From Cellulomonas sp. (GTDB taxonomy: Bacteria; Actinomycetota; Actinomycetes; Actinomycetales; Cellulomonadaceae), in the NCBI RefSeq assembly GCF_017744555.1, contig NZ_JAGIBD010000021.1, positions 1 to 64,000 of the forward strand: DNA of 64,000 nucleotides, written 5' to 3'. A model generated the notes under the pieces. It ran no database searches, had not been told where the DNA came from, and saw nothing but the letters and a program-made list of their open reading frames with translations. The position numbers were made by a program, and so were the translations under genes. This document shows positions 51,687 through 59,760 of this stretch, piece after piece; the first letter of the stretch is position 1, and the number at the start of each line of letters is the position of its first letter.

Positions 51687-52603
51687 CGACCGGGGCGAGC
51701 GCGCGGCCCCCTGGGTGGCGGCCCTGCAGCGACCTCTCCCTGGCACGAGGCGACCCGCTGCGTGGGACCGCAGGGCGGGGGGAGCGCTGGCTGCTCGTCG
51801 AGGTCGACGGCGGCTGGGGCAAGCACGCGTTCCTCGACTCGACGCTCGACGCGGACCTCGCGGACCGGCTTGTCAGGCGCGTCGAGCGCGCCGGCGTCCG
51901 CACCCTCGCGATCCGCCGCACCGGTCTGCGCGCGGACGTCCGCCGCGCGCAGCGCACCTGGTCGTGGGCGCTGGTCGACGCCCGCCCCGGGCACGAGGAG
52001 GTCCGGTGGGGGAGCGTCGACGACCCTGCCGAGCTCCTCGACCTGCCCCTCGACGGCTCCGCGGGCGTCCCGTCCGCCGACCCGGTCCTGTGCGTCTGCA
52101 CCCACGCCCGGCACGACCAGTGCTGCGCTGTCCGTGGCCGACCGGTGGTGGAGGCGCTCGCAGCGGCACACCCGGATCTCACGTGGGAGTGCTCGCACCT
52201 GGGCGGCGACCGGTTCGCCGCCACGATGGTCGTCTTCCCGGAGGCCCTGCTGTTCGGTCGCGTCGAGCCGGCCGACGCCACGAGGCTCGTCGAGCGGTAC
52301 CGGGCCGGGCGCGTCGACGTGCCGACGTTCCGCGGCCGGGCGTCTCTCACGAACGTCGAGCAGGCCGCGCACGCGTTCGCGCGCGACCTCACGGAGGACG
52401 ACCGGATCGACGCGTTCTCCACGGTGTCGCACAGCGAGCACCCCGGCGGGTGGACCGTGGTGCTGGACCACGGCACGGAGCGGCTGGTCGTCGAGCTGGG
52501 CGCCGAGCTGTCCGAGCCGATGCTCAGCACGTGCGGCGCGACGCACACCGTGCGCGTCCGCGAGTTCGTGCTCCGGTCGTTGGGGACGCCGGCGGCGCGC
52601 TGA
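51683..52603 (+). CDS. Sucrase/ferredoxin-like family protein
   Basis: A 306-aa protein of the sucrase/ferredoxin-like family, with a thioredoxin-fold [2Fe-2S] domain. The likely ligands are in VLCVCTHARHDQCCAVRG around residue 140 and ECSHLGGDRFAATMV around residue 170. Proteins of this family bind a ferredoxin-type cluster; the old sucrase name has no enzymatic support. ATG 51683 overlaps the cupin stop (ATGA). As third gene of the peptide cassette it may deliver electrons to the oxygenase or to another modifying step. A second role in iron supply is possible. The amylosucrase gene starts 5 bp downstream and may be in the same transcript. Confidence 0.85.
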   Translation: MTTGASARPPGWRPCSDLSLARGDPLRGTAGRGERWLLVEVDGGWGKHAFLDSTLDADLADRLVRRVERAGVRTLAIRRTGLRADVRRAQRTWSWALVDARPGHEEVRWGSVDDPAELLDLPLDGSAGVPSADPVLCVCTHARHDQCCAVRGRPVVEALAAAHPDLTWECSHLGGDRFAATMVVFPEALLFGRVEPADATRLVERYRAGRVDVPTFRGRASLTNVEQAAHAFARDLTEDDRIDAFSTVSHSEHPGGWTVVLDHGTERLVVELGAELSEPMLSTCGATHTVRVREFVLRSLGTPAAR

Positions 52604-52607
52604 CGGG

Positions 52608-54599
52608 GTGAGCACCCGTCCGGTTGCGCCGGCCACGCTCGCCCCCTGGAATGGCTGCGTGGCCCTCTCCGCCGAGGTCCCCGGTGAGGTCCTCGCCGCC
52701 GCACGGGCGCGGCTCGCGGACGTGACCGCCGACCGCCGCGACCTGTTCGAGCTGCGCCTGGCGCGCTGGTGGGACGACCTGCGGGACGGCGTCGGGCACG
52801 TCTACCCGGACTCCGCGGAGCTGCTCCTCGAGCTCGTCGGCGCCGCCGCTGAGGCGTACGCGGAGCGGGACCCCGAGCTGCACCGGCTCGACCAGGAGCG
52901 CACGCTCGCGCCCGACTGGTTCCAGCGCCCGCAGATGCTCGGGTACGCGACGTACGCGGAGCGGTTCGCGGGCGACCTCGCGGGCGTCGCGGAGGGGATC
53001 GGGTACCTGCGGGACCTCGGCGTCACGTACCTGCACCTCATGCCGCTGCTGCGCCCACGCGACGGGGACAACGACGGCGGGTACGCGGTCGCCGACTACC
53101 GCCAGGTCCGCGCCGACCTGGGGACGATGGACGACCTGCGCGACCTGGCGGCGCGGCTGCGACGCGCGGGGATCAGCCTCGTGCTCGACCTGGTGCTCAA
53201 CCACGTCGCCCGCGAGCACGCGTGGGCCGTCGCGGCCCGGGCGGGCAGCGCGCAGCACCGCGACTACTTCCTCGTGTTCCCCGACCGCACCCTGCCCGAC
53301 CAGTACGAGCAGACCCTGCCCGAGGTGTTCCCGGACTTCGCCCCGGGCAGCTTCACGTGGGACGCCGACCTGCAGGGGTGGGTCTGGACGACGTTCAACT
53401 CGTGGCAGTGGGACCTCAACTGGGCCAACCCGCGCGTGTTCGCCGAGCTCGCGCGCGTGGTGCTGTTCCTCGCGAACCAGGGTGTCGAGGTGCTGCGGCT
53501 CGACGCGATCGCGTTCCTGTGGAAGCGCATGGGCACGACCAGCCAGAACGAGCCCGAGGTGCACGCGATCACGCAGGCGCTGCGGGCGCTGGCGCGGATC
53601 GCGTGCCCCGGGCTGATCTTCAAGGCCGAGGCGATCGTCGGCCCGGCGGACCTCGTGCACTACCTCGGCGCGGGTGCCCGGCACGGCAAGGTCAGCGACC
53701 TGGCCTACCACAACGCCCTCATGGTCCACGTGTGGTCGATGCTGGCCGCGAAGGACGTGCGGCTCGCGTCGCACGCGCTGCGCGCGCTGCCGCCGGTGCC
53801 GTCGACGACCGCGTGGGTCACGTACGTGCGGTGCCACGACGACATCGGGTGGGCGATCGCCGACGAGGACGCCGCGGCCGTCGGCCTGTCCGGGCCCGCC
53901 CACCGGGCGTTCCTGTCCGACTGGTACTCGGGCGAGTTCCCCGGCTCGGACGCGCGCGGCCTGGTGTTCCAGCACAACCCGGCGACGGGCGACCGGCGGA
54001 TCAGCGGCACGACCGCGAGCCTCGCGGGGCTCGAGGCGGCACGCGAGTCCGGCGACGACGAGGCGGTCGACGGTGCGGTCGCGCGGGTGCTGCTCGCGCA
54101 CGCCGTCGTGATGGGCTGGGGCGGCATCCCGGTGCTGTGGTCAGGCGACGAGGTCGCGCTCCCGAACGACCCCGCGTGGGCGGACGACCCCGCCCACGCG
54201 GGCGACAACCGATGGGCGCACCGGCCACCCCTCGACCTCGACGCGCTGGCTCGCGCGCAGGGCCCGTCGACCGTCGAGGGGCGCGTCCTGGCCGGCCTGC
54301 GGCACCTCGCCCGGACCCGCGCCGCGCTGCCGCACCTGCACGCCTCCGTGCGGCCCGACGTGCTGGGGCCGGACGACCCCGGCGTGCTCCTCGTGGCCCG
54401 TCGGCACCCGCTCGGCACGATGCTGGCGGCGTACAACGTCACCGCGCAGTGGCGGCCGGTCGCCGGCTGGAGGCTGCGCGAGCACGGCCTCGGGCACGCC
54501 GTCGACGCGCTCACCGGTGCGGACGTCGGCCCCGGCGACGACGACCAGCTCTGGCTCGCCCCGTGGCGTGCCGTGTGGCTCACGGCGGCCGACGCCTGA
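52608..54599 (+). CDS. Amylosucrase (GH13)
   Basis: A 663-aa GH13 enzyme of the amylosucrase type, which builds alpha-1,4-glucan from sucrose and releases fructose. Key pieces: DGGYAVADYRQVRADLGTM, LVLNHVAREHAW, the nucleophile Asp299 in VLRLDAIAFLWKRMG, the acid/base Glu341 in IFKAEAIVGPAD, and YVRCHDDIGWAI near 411. An N-terminal helical domain of about 90 residues precedes the barrel, as in known amylosucrases. The GTG at 52608 was chosen; earlier codons lie in the ferredoxin-like gene. Sucrose phosphorylase is a less likely alternative because of the N-terminal domain and CHDDIGW. Confidence 0.85.
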   Translation: MSTRPVAPATLAPWNGCVALSAEVPGEVLAAARARLADVTADRRDLFELRLARWWDDLRDGVGHVYPDSAELLLELVGAAAEAYAERDPELHRLDQERTLAPDWFQRPQMLGYATYAERFAGDLAGVAEGIGYLRDLGVTYLHLMPLLRPRDGDNDGGYAVADYRQVRADLGTMDDLRDLAARLRRAGISLVLDLVLNHVAREHAWAVAARAGSAQHRDYFLVFPDRTLPDQYEQTLPEVFPDFAPGSFTWDADLQGWVWTTFNSWQWDLNWANPRVFAELARVVLFLANQGVEVLRLDAIAFLWKRMGTTSQNEPEVHAITQALRALARIACPGLIFKAEAIVGPADLVHYLGAGARHGKVSDLAYHNALMVHVWSMLAAKDVRLASHALRALPPVPSTTAWVTYVRCHDDIGWAIADEDAAAVGLSGPAHRAFLSDWYSGEFPGSDARGLVFQHNPATGDRRISGTTASLAGLEAARESGDDEAVDGAVARVLLAHAVVMGWGGIPVLWSGDEVALPNDPAWADDPAHAGDNRWAHRPPLDLDALARAQGPSTVEGRVLAGLRHLARTRAALPHLHASVRPDVLGPDDPGVLLVARRHPLGTMLAAYNVTAQWRPVAGWRLREHGLGHAVDALTGADVGPGDDDQLWLAPWRAVWLTAADA

Positions 54600-54716
54600 C
54601 GTCGTCGGCTGTGGGGCCGGGGCGAGGGTTTCCCCGCTGCCGTCCCACGACCCCTGCTCCCTACCGTCGACGGGACGGGCCGATCCGCGGCCCGCACCAC
54701 GAAGAGGGGGCCCACC

Positions 54717-54776
54717 ATGAGCCAGCACCACCACCGTCCCGACGCCGTCGGGACCCACCGCCGGAGGCACCGATGA
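54717..54776 (+). CDS. 19-aa His/Arg-rich peptide, coupled to the next gene
   Basis: A frame of 19 codons encoding MSQHHHRPDAVGTHRRRHR, with five His and five Arg. It has an AG-rich ribosome-binding region (GAAGAGGGGG) and its TGA overlaps the following ATG (ATGA at 54773). It may be a true peptide or a translated leader that controls the next gene by coupling. No homologue is known to me. Confidence 0.45.
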   Translation: MSQHHHRPDAVGTHRRRHR

Positions 54777-55090
54777 CCGCCGTCCTGCACAAGGCGCACT
54801 TCGAGTTCTTCGACGCCACCGGGTTCACCGCCGGGACGACGAAGGTCAAGAAGCTCCTGCTGCCGCGCCGCGCCGCCGGTTTCTTCACCGACACGACGGT
54901 GACCGCGTCCGCCACGCCGTTCTACGCCACGAACGAGGACCGGCAGCTCAAGGTCACGTCCGTCGCGATCCGCGCGAAGGACCCGAACACGGCGTCCGGC
55001 AACCTGCCGACGGTCCACGTCGAGATCGAGAGCGTCGGACCCGACGCCCCGCTCATCTGGTACCTCAACCTGTCGTTCACCGAGCCGTGA
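54773..55090 (+). CDS. Hypothetical 105-aa protein
   Basis: A 105-aa protein of unknown function, largely beta-type by alternation of residues (LLLPRRAAGFFTDTTVTASA, FYATNEDRQLKVTSVAIRA, TVHVEIESVGPDAPLIWYLN). No signal peptide or membrane helix. ATG 54773 lies in an ATGA overlap with the 19-aa frame, and GGAGG precedes it by 6 bases. The next gene follows 14 bp downstream, and a terminator ends the unit at 55349. It could be a small carbohydrate-binding or tail-like protein, but I do not recognise it. Confidence 0.7.
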   Translation: MTAVLHKAHFEFFDATGFTAGTTKVKKLLLPRRAAGFFTDTTVTASATPFYATNEDRQLKVTSVAIRAKDPNTASGNLPTVHVEIESVGPDAPLIWYLNLSFTEP

Positions 55091-55104
55091 GATCGGAGCA
55101 CACC

Positions 55105-55302
55105 ATGAAGGCGTACGTGACGTACACGAACGACGGCAAGGTCGCCTCGCTCGGGATCGGCGAGAGCCTCCAGCCCGACGACGACGTGCCCGGCGCACAG
55201 ATCGACCTGCCGGACGACTTCCCGACCCTGTCCGGGCCGGACGCCGAGCGCGAGGTCGCCCGCGCCGTCGGCCGGCTGGTCAGACCGACCGGCACGACCT
55301 GA
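55105..55302 (+). CDS. Hypothetical 65-aa acidic protein
   Basis: A 65-aa acidic protein beginning MKAYVTYTNDGKVASLGIG, with an Asp-rich central part and a C-terminal helix (EREVARAVGRLVRP). ATG 55105 has GGAG at proper distance; a GTG-less upstream in-frame start at 55087 is less likely. It is read with the 105-aa gene and ends just before a strong terminator. Unknown function. Confidence 0.65.
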   Translation: MKAYVTYTNDGKVASLGIGESLQPDDDVPGAQIDLPDDFPTLSGPDAEREVARAVGRLVRPTGTT

Positions 55303-55316
55303 CGGCCGGCACCACC

Positions 55317-55349
55317 AGCCCCCACCGGCCCACCCAACCGGTGGGGGCT
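55317..55349 (+). terminator. Intrinsic terminator after the small-gene unit
   Basis: AGCCCCCACCGG (55317-55328) and CCGGTGGGGGCT (55338-55349): a perfect 12-bp stem with a 9-nt loop, 15 bp after the 65-aa gene stop. Confidence 0.85.
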
Positions 55350-55429
55350 CCCGGCTGCGGCCGGGCCCGGTCCGTCGCACGATGATCGTCCACGTCGCGC
55401 CCGCGGCGCCGCGAACGCGAGGAGGCACC

Positions 55430-56185
55430 GTGCGACGAGGAGTCCCAGGGCGAGGACCGCTGCCGTCGATCTCGGTCGTGGTGCCCGCCCGCGACGACGC
55501 CGACGCGCTGGCCCGGTGCCTGCAGCTCCTCGCGGAGCAGACCGTGGCACCCCACGAGGTCGTCGTCGTCGACAACGCGTCCTGCGACTCGACGCGGCTC
55601 GTCGCCACGGCGTGGGGCGCCCGGGTGGTCGTCGAGGAGCGCATCGGGATCCCGGCGGCGGCGTCGACGGGCTACGACGAGGCGCGCGGCGACGTCGTCG
55701 CGCGCCTCGACGCCGACTCGCGGCCCGGCCCGCGCTGGGTCGAGCGCATCGGTGTGCGGATGCGTGACGAGCCGGCCCTCGAGGCGGTCACGGGCGTGGG
55801 CACGTTCGACGACCTGCCGCCCGTGGTGGGCACCGCGGCCGCCGTCGTCTACCTCGGCGCGTACTACGGCCTGTGCCACCTGGCCCTCGGGCACACGGCC
55901 CTGTGGGGATCGTCGATGGCGGTCCGCCGCGCGTCGTGGCTCGCGGTGCGCACCGCCGTCCGCCGGGAGGACCCGGACGTCCACGACGACCTCGACCTCG
56001 CGTTCGCGCTCGGTCCGCACCGGCGGATCCGCCTCGACCGCGGGCTCGTCGTCGGGGTGTCGTCGCGGTCGCTGCGGGGCAGCGCCCAATGGTGCCGGCG
56101 GTGGGCGCGGGCCTGGCGGACGCTGCGGCTCAACTGGGAGTCGACGCCGCCGTGGGCGCGCTGGCGCGTGCGGGTCGCGCGGTGA
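55430..56185 (+). CDS. Glycosyltransferase family 2
   Basis: A 251-aa GT2 enzyme with SISVVVPARDDADALARCLQ near residue 15, VVVVDNASCDSTRLV and VVARLDADSRPGPRW (the DxD region) near residue 90. A central hydrophobic stretch (TAAAVVYLGAYYGLCHLALG) may touch the membrane. The GTG at 55430 follows AGGAGG with a short 4-nt spacer and gives the usual GT2 N-terminus; an ATG at 55382 would add 16 residues without a ribosome binding site. Acceptor and sugar unknown. Its stop overlaps the start of the broken phosphoesterase gene (GTGA). Confidence 0.82.
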   Translation: MRRGVPGRGPLPSISVVVPARDDADALARCLQLLAEQTVAPHEVVVVDNASCDSTRLVATAWGARVVVEERIGIPAAASTGYDEARGDVVARLDADSRPGPRWVERIGVRMRDEPALEAVTGVGTFDDLPPVVGTAAAVVYLGAYYGLCHLALGHTALWGSSMAVRRASWLAVRTAVRREDPDVHDDLDLAFALGPHRRIRLDRGLVVGVSSRSLRGSAQWCRRWARAWRTLRLNWESTPPWARWRVRVAR

Positions 56186-56727
56186 CGTCCGCGGCGGTGG
56201 CGGCGGTGCGGCTGCTGCTGCTCGCCGACACGCACGTACCGCGCCGCGCGCGCGACCTGCCTGCGCAGGTGTGGGCGGCCGTCGAGGAGGCCGACCTCGT
56301 CGTCCATGCGGGCGACTGAGTCTCGGACGAGTTCTGCGACCTGCTCGAGTCGCGGTCGCGGCGGCTCGTGGGCTGCCACGGCAACAACGACGGCTCGGCG
56401 CTGCGGCGGCGGCTGCCCCGGGTCGCGCACGTCGAGGTCGGCGGGGTGCGCCTGGCCGTGGTGCACGAGACGGGCGCGGCGGCCGGCCGGGAGCGTCGCT
56501 GCGACGAGGAGTTCGACGACGTCGACGTGCTCGTGTTCGGGCACAGCCACATCCCGTGGGACACCGTCACGCCGCGTGGGATGCGGTTGCTCAACCCGGG
56601 CTCGCCGACCGACCGGCGCAGGCAGCCGTTCGGGACGTACCTGACCGCGACGGCCGCCGCGGGCGTGCTGGAGGACGTCGTCCTGCACCGCCTGCCGCCG
56701 CGCGCGGACGTGCCGACCCGCAGGTGA
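56182..56727 (+). pseudogene. YfcE-type metallophosphoesterase interrupted by TGA
   Basis: One uninterrupted frame of 182 codons except for TGA at 56317-56319. The first part reads LLLLADTHVPRRARDLP then LVVHAGD before the stop, and the frame continues VSDEFCDLL, then GCHGNNDGSALRRRL, LAVVHETGA and VFGHSHIPWDT. These are the metal-binding blocks of the family in order. Homologues have HAGDW here, so TGG has become TGA by one base. Either the gene is dead, a sequencing error is present, or UGA is read through. GTG 56182 overlaps the GT2 stop. Confidence 0.82.
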
Positions 56728-56777
56728 GGCTGCGCGTCGGGGTGTGTTCGCCTCACGCGAACGACGCTTCCGCACCA

Positions 56778-56804
56778 CTGGCACTCGCGCACCCGGAGTG
56801 CTAA
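56778..56804 (+). promoter_or_regulatory. CIRCE element (HrcA operator)
   Basis: CTGGCACTC-N9-GAGTGCTAA matches the CIRCE consensus TTAGCACTC-N9-GAGTGCTAA at 16 of 18 positions, with a perfect right arm. It lies 90 bp upstream of the hsp20 ATG and implies heat-inducible control by HrcA. Confidence 0.85.
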
Positions 56805-56894
56805 TTCTGTGTGTGTAGCCAGCCCGGCGGCAGCGGCCGGGCAGCGCCCGAGGCCCGGGTGGTCCGGCGCCTCGATCGTGAGGAGGTGAGGGTG

Positions 56895-57335
56895 ATGGCT
56901 ACCCGACTGGACCCGTTCCAGGAGTTCGACCGACTGGTCGCGCAGGCGCTCACGTCCGAGCGGGCGTCCGCGACGATGCCGATGGACCTGTACCGCTCCG
57001 GGGACCACTACGTGCTCCACGTCGACCTGCCCGGCGCCGACCCCGGGACCATCGACGTCAACGTCGACGACCGCACGCTGACGATCCGCGCGCAGCGCAG
57101 CGCCCGCACCGAGCAGGACGTGCAGTGGCTCGCCAAGGAGCGCCCCGTGGGCACGTACGCCCGGCAGCTCACGGTCGGCCGCGGTCTCGCGCTCGACGCG
57201 ATCTCGGCGACGTACGCGGACGGCGTGCTCACGCTGAGCATCCCCGTCGCGGAGGAGGCCCGGCCGCGCCGCATCGAGGTGCAGCACGCCGGCGACACGG
57301 CCCGGATCACCTCGGAGGCGGACGCGAGCGTCTGA
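56895..57335 (+). CDS. Hsp20/alpha-crystallin family small heat-shock protein
   Basis: A 146-aa ATP-independent holdase chaperone. The alpha-crystallin domain runs from about residue 30 (MPMDLYRSGDHYVLHVDLPG) to residue 125. It includes the conserved TYADGVLTLSIPV (the AxxxGVLxxxxP motif) and the C-terminal RRIEVQ, the I-x-V-type anchor. AGGAGG is 8 bases before ATG 56895; a GTG one codon upstream is also possible. A CIRCE element precedes the gene and a terminator follows. It is a single-gene heat-shock unit. Confidence 0.93.
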   Translation: MATRLDPFQEFDRLVAQALTSERASATMPMDLYRSGDHYVLHVDLPGADPGTIDVNVDDRTLTIRAQRSARTEQDVQWLAKERPVGTYARQLTVGRGLALDAISATYADGVLTLSIPVAEEARPRRIEVQHAGDTARITSEADASV

Positions 57336-57447
57336 CGCGCCGCGGGGTGCGGTGGGCGCGAGAGCGCCGCCCCGGGGAGACACCGGGACGCCCTGTGCGG
57401 GCGAGCCGAGCTCCGCACCCCTGATCGACGCGTGCGCCGTGCGTCGA

Positions 57448-57481
57448 ACGGCCGACGTCCCGACCTCGGGACGTCGGCCGT
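57448..57481 (+). terminator. Intrinsic terminator after hsp20
   Basis: ACGGCCGACGTCCC (57448-57461) and GGGACGTCGGCCGT (57468-57481): a perfect 14-bp stem with a 6-nt loop, 112 bp downstream of hsp20. Confidence 0.8.
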
Positions 57482-57547
57482 CGCGCGTCCGTGGCCGGTC
57501 GTCGCCGCTGCGGTGGCGGATCCCGGTGCACTCCCCACCATGGACTG

Positions 57548-58444
57548 ATGACCGACGACCAGAGCACGCAGCAGGACCCCCGCTCCCAGCACCCCGGCCC
57601 CGAGGTCCAGCCGGCCGAGACGATCCCGCACCCGGGCCTGACGGAGCAGATGCCGCAGGAGCCGGACCACGGCGAGTCGTCCTACCAGGGGTCCGGACGG
57701 CTCGAGGGCCGGCGGGCGCTCGTCACCGGTGCCGACTCGGGCATCGGCCGCGCCGTCGCGCTCGCCTTCGCACGCCAGGGCGCCGACGTGGTGATCTCCT
57801 ACCTGCCGGAGGAGGAGCAGGACGCCCGGGAGACGGTCCGGCTGGTCGAGGCGGCCGGGCGGCGCGCCGTGACGTGCCCGGGCGACGTCCGTGACGAGCA
57901 GTACTGCCGGGACCTCGTCGAGACGACCGTGCGCGAGCTCGGCGGGATCGACGTCCTCGTGAACAACGCGGCCTACCAGATGGCCCAGGACGACGGGCTC
58001 CTCGGCATCACCACCGAGCAGCTCGACCGGGTGCTGAAGACGAACGTGTACGCGCTGTTCTGGATCACCGCCGCCGCAGTGCCGCACATGGAGCCGGGCT
58101 CCTCGATCATCAACACGAGCTCGATCCAGGCCACGCAGCCGAGCCCGCCCCTGCTCGACTACGCCGCGACGAAGGCCGCGATCCTCAACTTCACGAAGGG
58201 CCTCGCGCAGCAGCTCGGCGAGAAGGGCATCCGCGTCAACGCGGTGTGCCCGGGCCCGATCTGGACCCCGCTCATCCCGGCGACGATGCCGCCGGACAAG
58301 GTCGAGTCGTTCGGTGCGGACACGCCGCTCGGCCGCGCCGGGCAGCCGGCCGAGCTCGCCCCGGCGTACGTGTTCCTCGCGTCGCAGGAGTCGAGCTACG
58401 TCACGGGCGACCGGATCGCCGTGACGGGCGGCCGGATCCTGTGA
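57548..58444 (+). CDS. SDR oxidoreductase, general-stress (YdaD/YghA-like) type
   Basis: A 298-aa short-chain dehydrogenase with the 45-residue polar N-terminal extension (HPGLTEQMPQEPDHGESSYQ) seen in the YdaD/YghA group. Cofactor loop TGADSGIGRAVALAFARQG, NNAAYQ, catalytic Ser in INTSSIQATQ and Tyr/Lys in LLDYAATKAAILN are all present. In Bacillus these are sigma-B general-stress proteins; the true substrate is uncertain. ATG 57548 gives the known N-terminal pattern. It starts a set of stress-like redox genes running to 62342. Confidence 0.9.
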   Translation: MTDDQSTQQDPRSQHPGPEVQPAETIPHPGLTEQMPQEPDHGESSYQGSGRLEGRRALVTGADSGIGRAVALAFARQGADVVISYLPEEEQDARETVRLVEAAGRRAVTCPGDVRDEQYCRDLVETTVRELGGIDVLVNNAAYQMAQDDGLLGITTEQLDRVLKTNVYALFWITAAAVPHMEPGSSIINTSSIQATQPSPPLLDYAATKAAILNFTKGLAQQLGEKGIRVNAVCPGPIWTPLIPATMPPDKVESFGADTPLGRAGQPAELAPAYVFLASQESSYVTGDRIAVTGGRIL

Positions 58445-58550
58445 CGCCGCCGTCCCGTCCCGGTCTCGGGGTGCGGATCGGCCCGCCGGCACCGACGATG
58501 CCTTGCAGGTGCAGCGACGTCGCCTCCCGCGGTCGAACGAGGAGGACGAC

Positions 58551-59759
58551 GTGCGCGCACTGACCTGGCAGGGACGTGAGGACGTCCGGGGCGAGACGGT
58601 CCCGGACCCGCGGATCGAGGAGCCGACCGACGCAATCGTCCGGGTCACGTCCACGGCCATCTGCGGCTCCGACCTGCACCTGTACGGCGTGCTCGGCATG
58701 TACCTCGACAAGGGCGACGTGCTGGGCCACGAGGCCATGGGGGTCGTCGAGGAGGTCGGGTCGGGAGCGGGCCGCCTCCAGGTCGGCGACCGCGTGGTCG
58801 TCCCGTTCGGGATCGCGTGCGGCACCTGCTGGATGTGCCGCCGCGGGCTCATGTCCCAGTGCGAGACGACTCAGGTCCGCGACCAGGACAAGGGCGCCGC
58901 GCTGTTCGGGTACACCAAGCTCTACGGCCAGGTGCCGGGCGGTCAGGCGCAGTACCTGCGTGTGCCGCAGGCGCAGTTCGGGCCCGTCGTGGTCCCGGAC
59001 GACGGCTCTCCCGACGAGCGCTACCTGTACCTGTCCGACGTGCTGCCCACGTCGTGGCAGGCCGTCCAGTACGCCGACGTCCCGGCCGGGGGGTCCGTCG
59101 TGGTGGTCGGCCTCGGGCCGATCGGGCAGATGTCGGCCCGGATCGCCGCGCACCGCGGTGCGTCGCGGGTCATCGGGCTCGACCGGGTGCCCGAGCGGCT
59201 CGAGATGGCGCGCCGGCACGGGATCGACGTGATCGACGTGAAGGCGGTGGACGACTCGCTCGGGGCGGTGCGCGACCTGACCGACGGGCGCGGCGCCGAC
59301 TCGGTGATCGACGCCGTCGGCATGGAGGCGCACGGGTCACCCGGCGCGTCCGCGGCCCAGAGGGCGGCGGGGCTGCTGCCCGACGCGGTGTCCCGGCCGT
59401 TCGTCGAGAAGGCCGGGATCGACCGGATGGCGGCGCTCCAGACGGCCATCCGGCTCGTGCGGCGCGGGGGCACGGTGTCCATCTCGGGCGTCTACGGCGG
59501 TGCGGTCGACCCGATGCCGATGATGGATCTCTTCGACCGGCAGATCACCCTGCGCATGGGGCAGGCGAACGTCCGCCGCTGGGTCGACGACTTGCTCCCG
59601 CTCGTCTCGGCCGACGACGACCCCCTCGGCGTGCTCGACCTGCGGACCCACCGCGTCCCGCTCGAGCAGGCGCCGGACGCGTACGCGATGTTCCAGGAGA
59701 AGCGCGACGGCTGCATCAAGGTCGTGCTAGACCCCGCCGCGACCGAGGGAGGGCACTGA
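58551..59759 (+). CDS. Zinc-dependent alcohol dehydrogenase family protein
   Basis: A 402-aa medium-chain dehydrogenase. Catalytic zinc ligands are Cys and Asp in TAICGSDLHLYG near residue 37 and HE in LGHEAMGVVEEVG near 63. The structural zinc site is CGTCWMCRRGLMSQC near 92-106. The NAD motif VVVVGLGPIGQMSARIAA lies near residue 185. The insert FGYTKLYGQVPGGQAQYLRVP places it with glutathione-independent formaldehyde-dehydrogenase-like and stress-linked enzymes. GTG 58551 follows AGGAGG. It is coupled by 1 bp to the next SDR gene. The substrate is unknown. Confidence 0.9.
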   Translation: MRALTWQGREDVRGETVPDPRIEEPTDAIVRVTSTAICGSDLHLYGVLGMYLDKGDVLGHEAMGVVEEVGSGAGRLQVGDRVVVPFGIACGTCWMCRRGLMSQCETTQVRDQDKGAALFGYTKLYGQVPGGQAQYLRVPQAQFGPVVVPDDGSPDERYLYLSDVLPTSWQAVQYADVPAGGSVVVVGLGPIGQMSARIAAHRGASRVIGLDRVPERLEMARRHGIDVIDVKAVDDSLGAVRDLTDGRGADSVIDAVGMEAHGSPGASAAQRAAGLLPDAVSRPFVEKAGIDRMAALQTAIRLVRRGGTVSISGVYGGAVDPMPMMDLFDRQITLRMGQANVRRWVDDLLPLVSADDDPLGVLDLRTHRVPLEQAPDAYAMFQEKRDGCIKVVLDPAATEGGH

Positions 59760-59760
59760 C

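Noticed and set aside
56317..56319. TGA read as selenocysteine in the metallophosphoesterase
   Set aside because: The position is a Trp in the family, not a Cys, and no SECIS-like element or selenoprotein gene is in view. Nonsense mutation is simpler.
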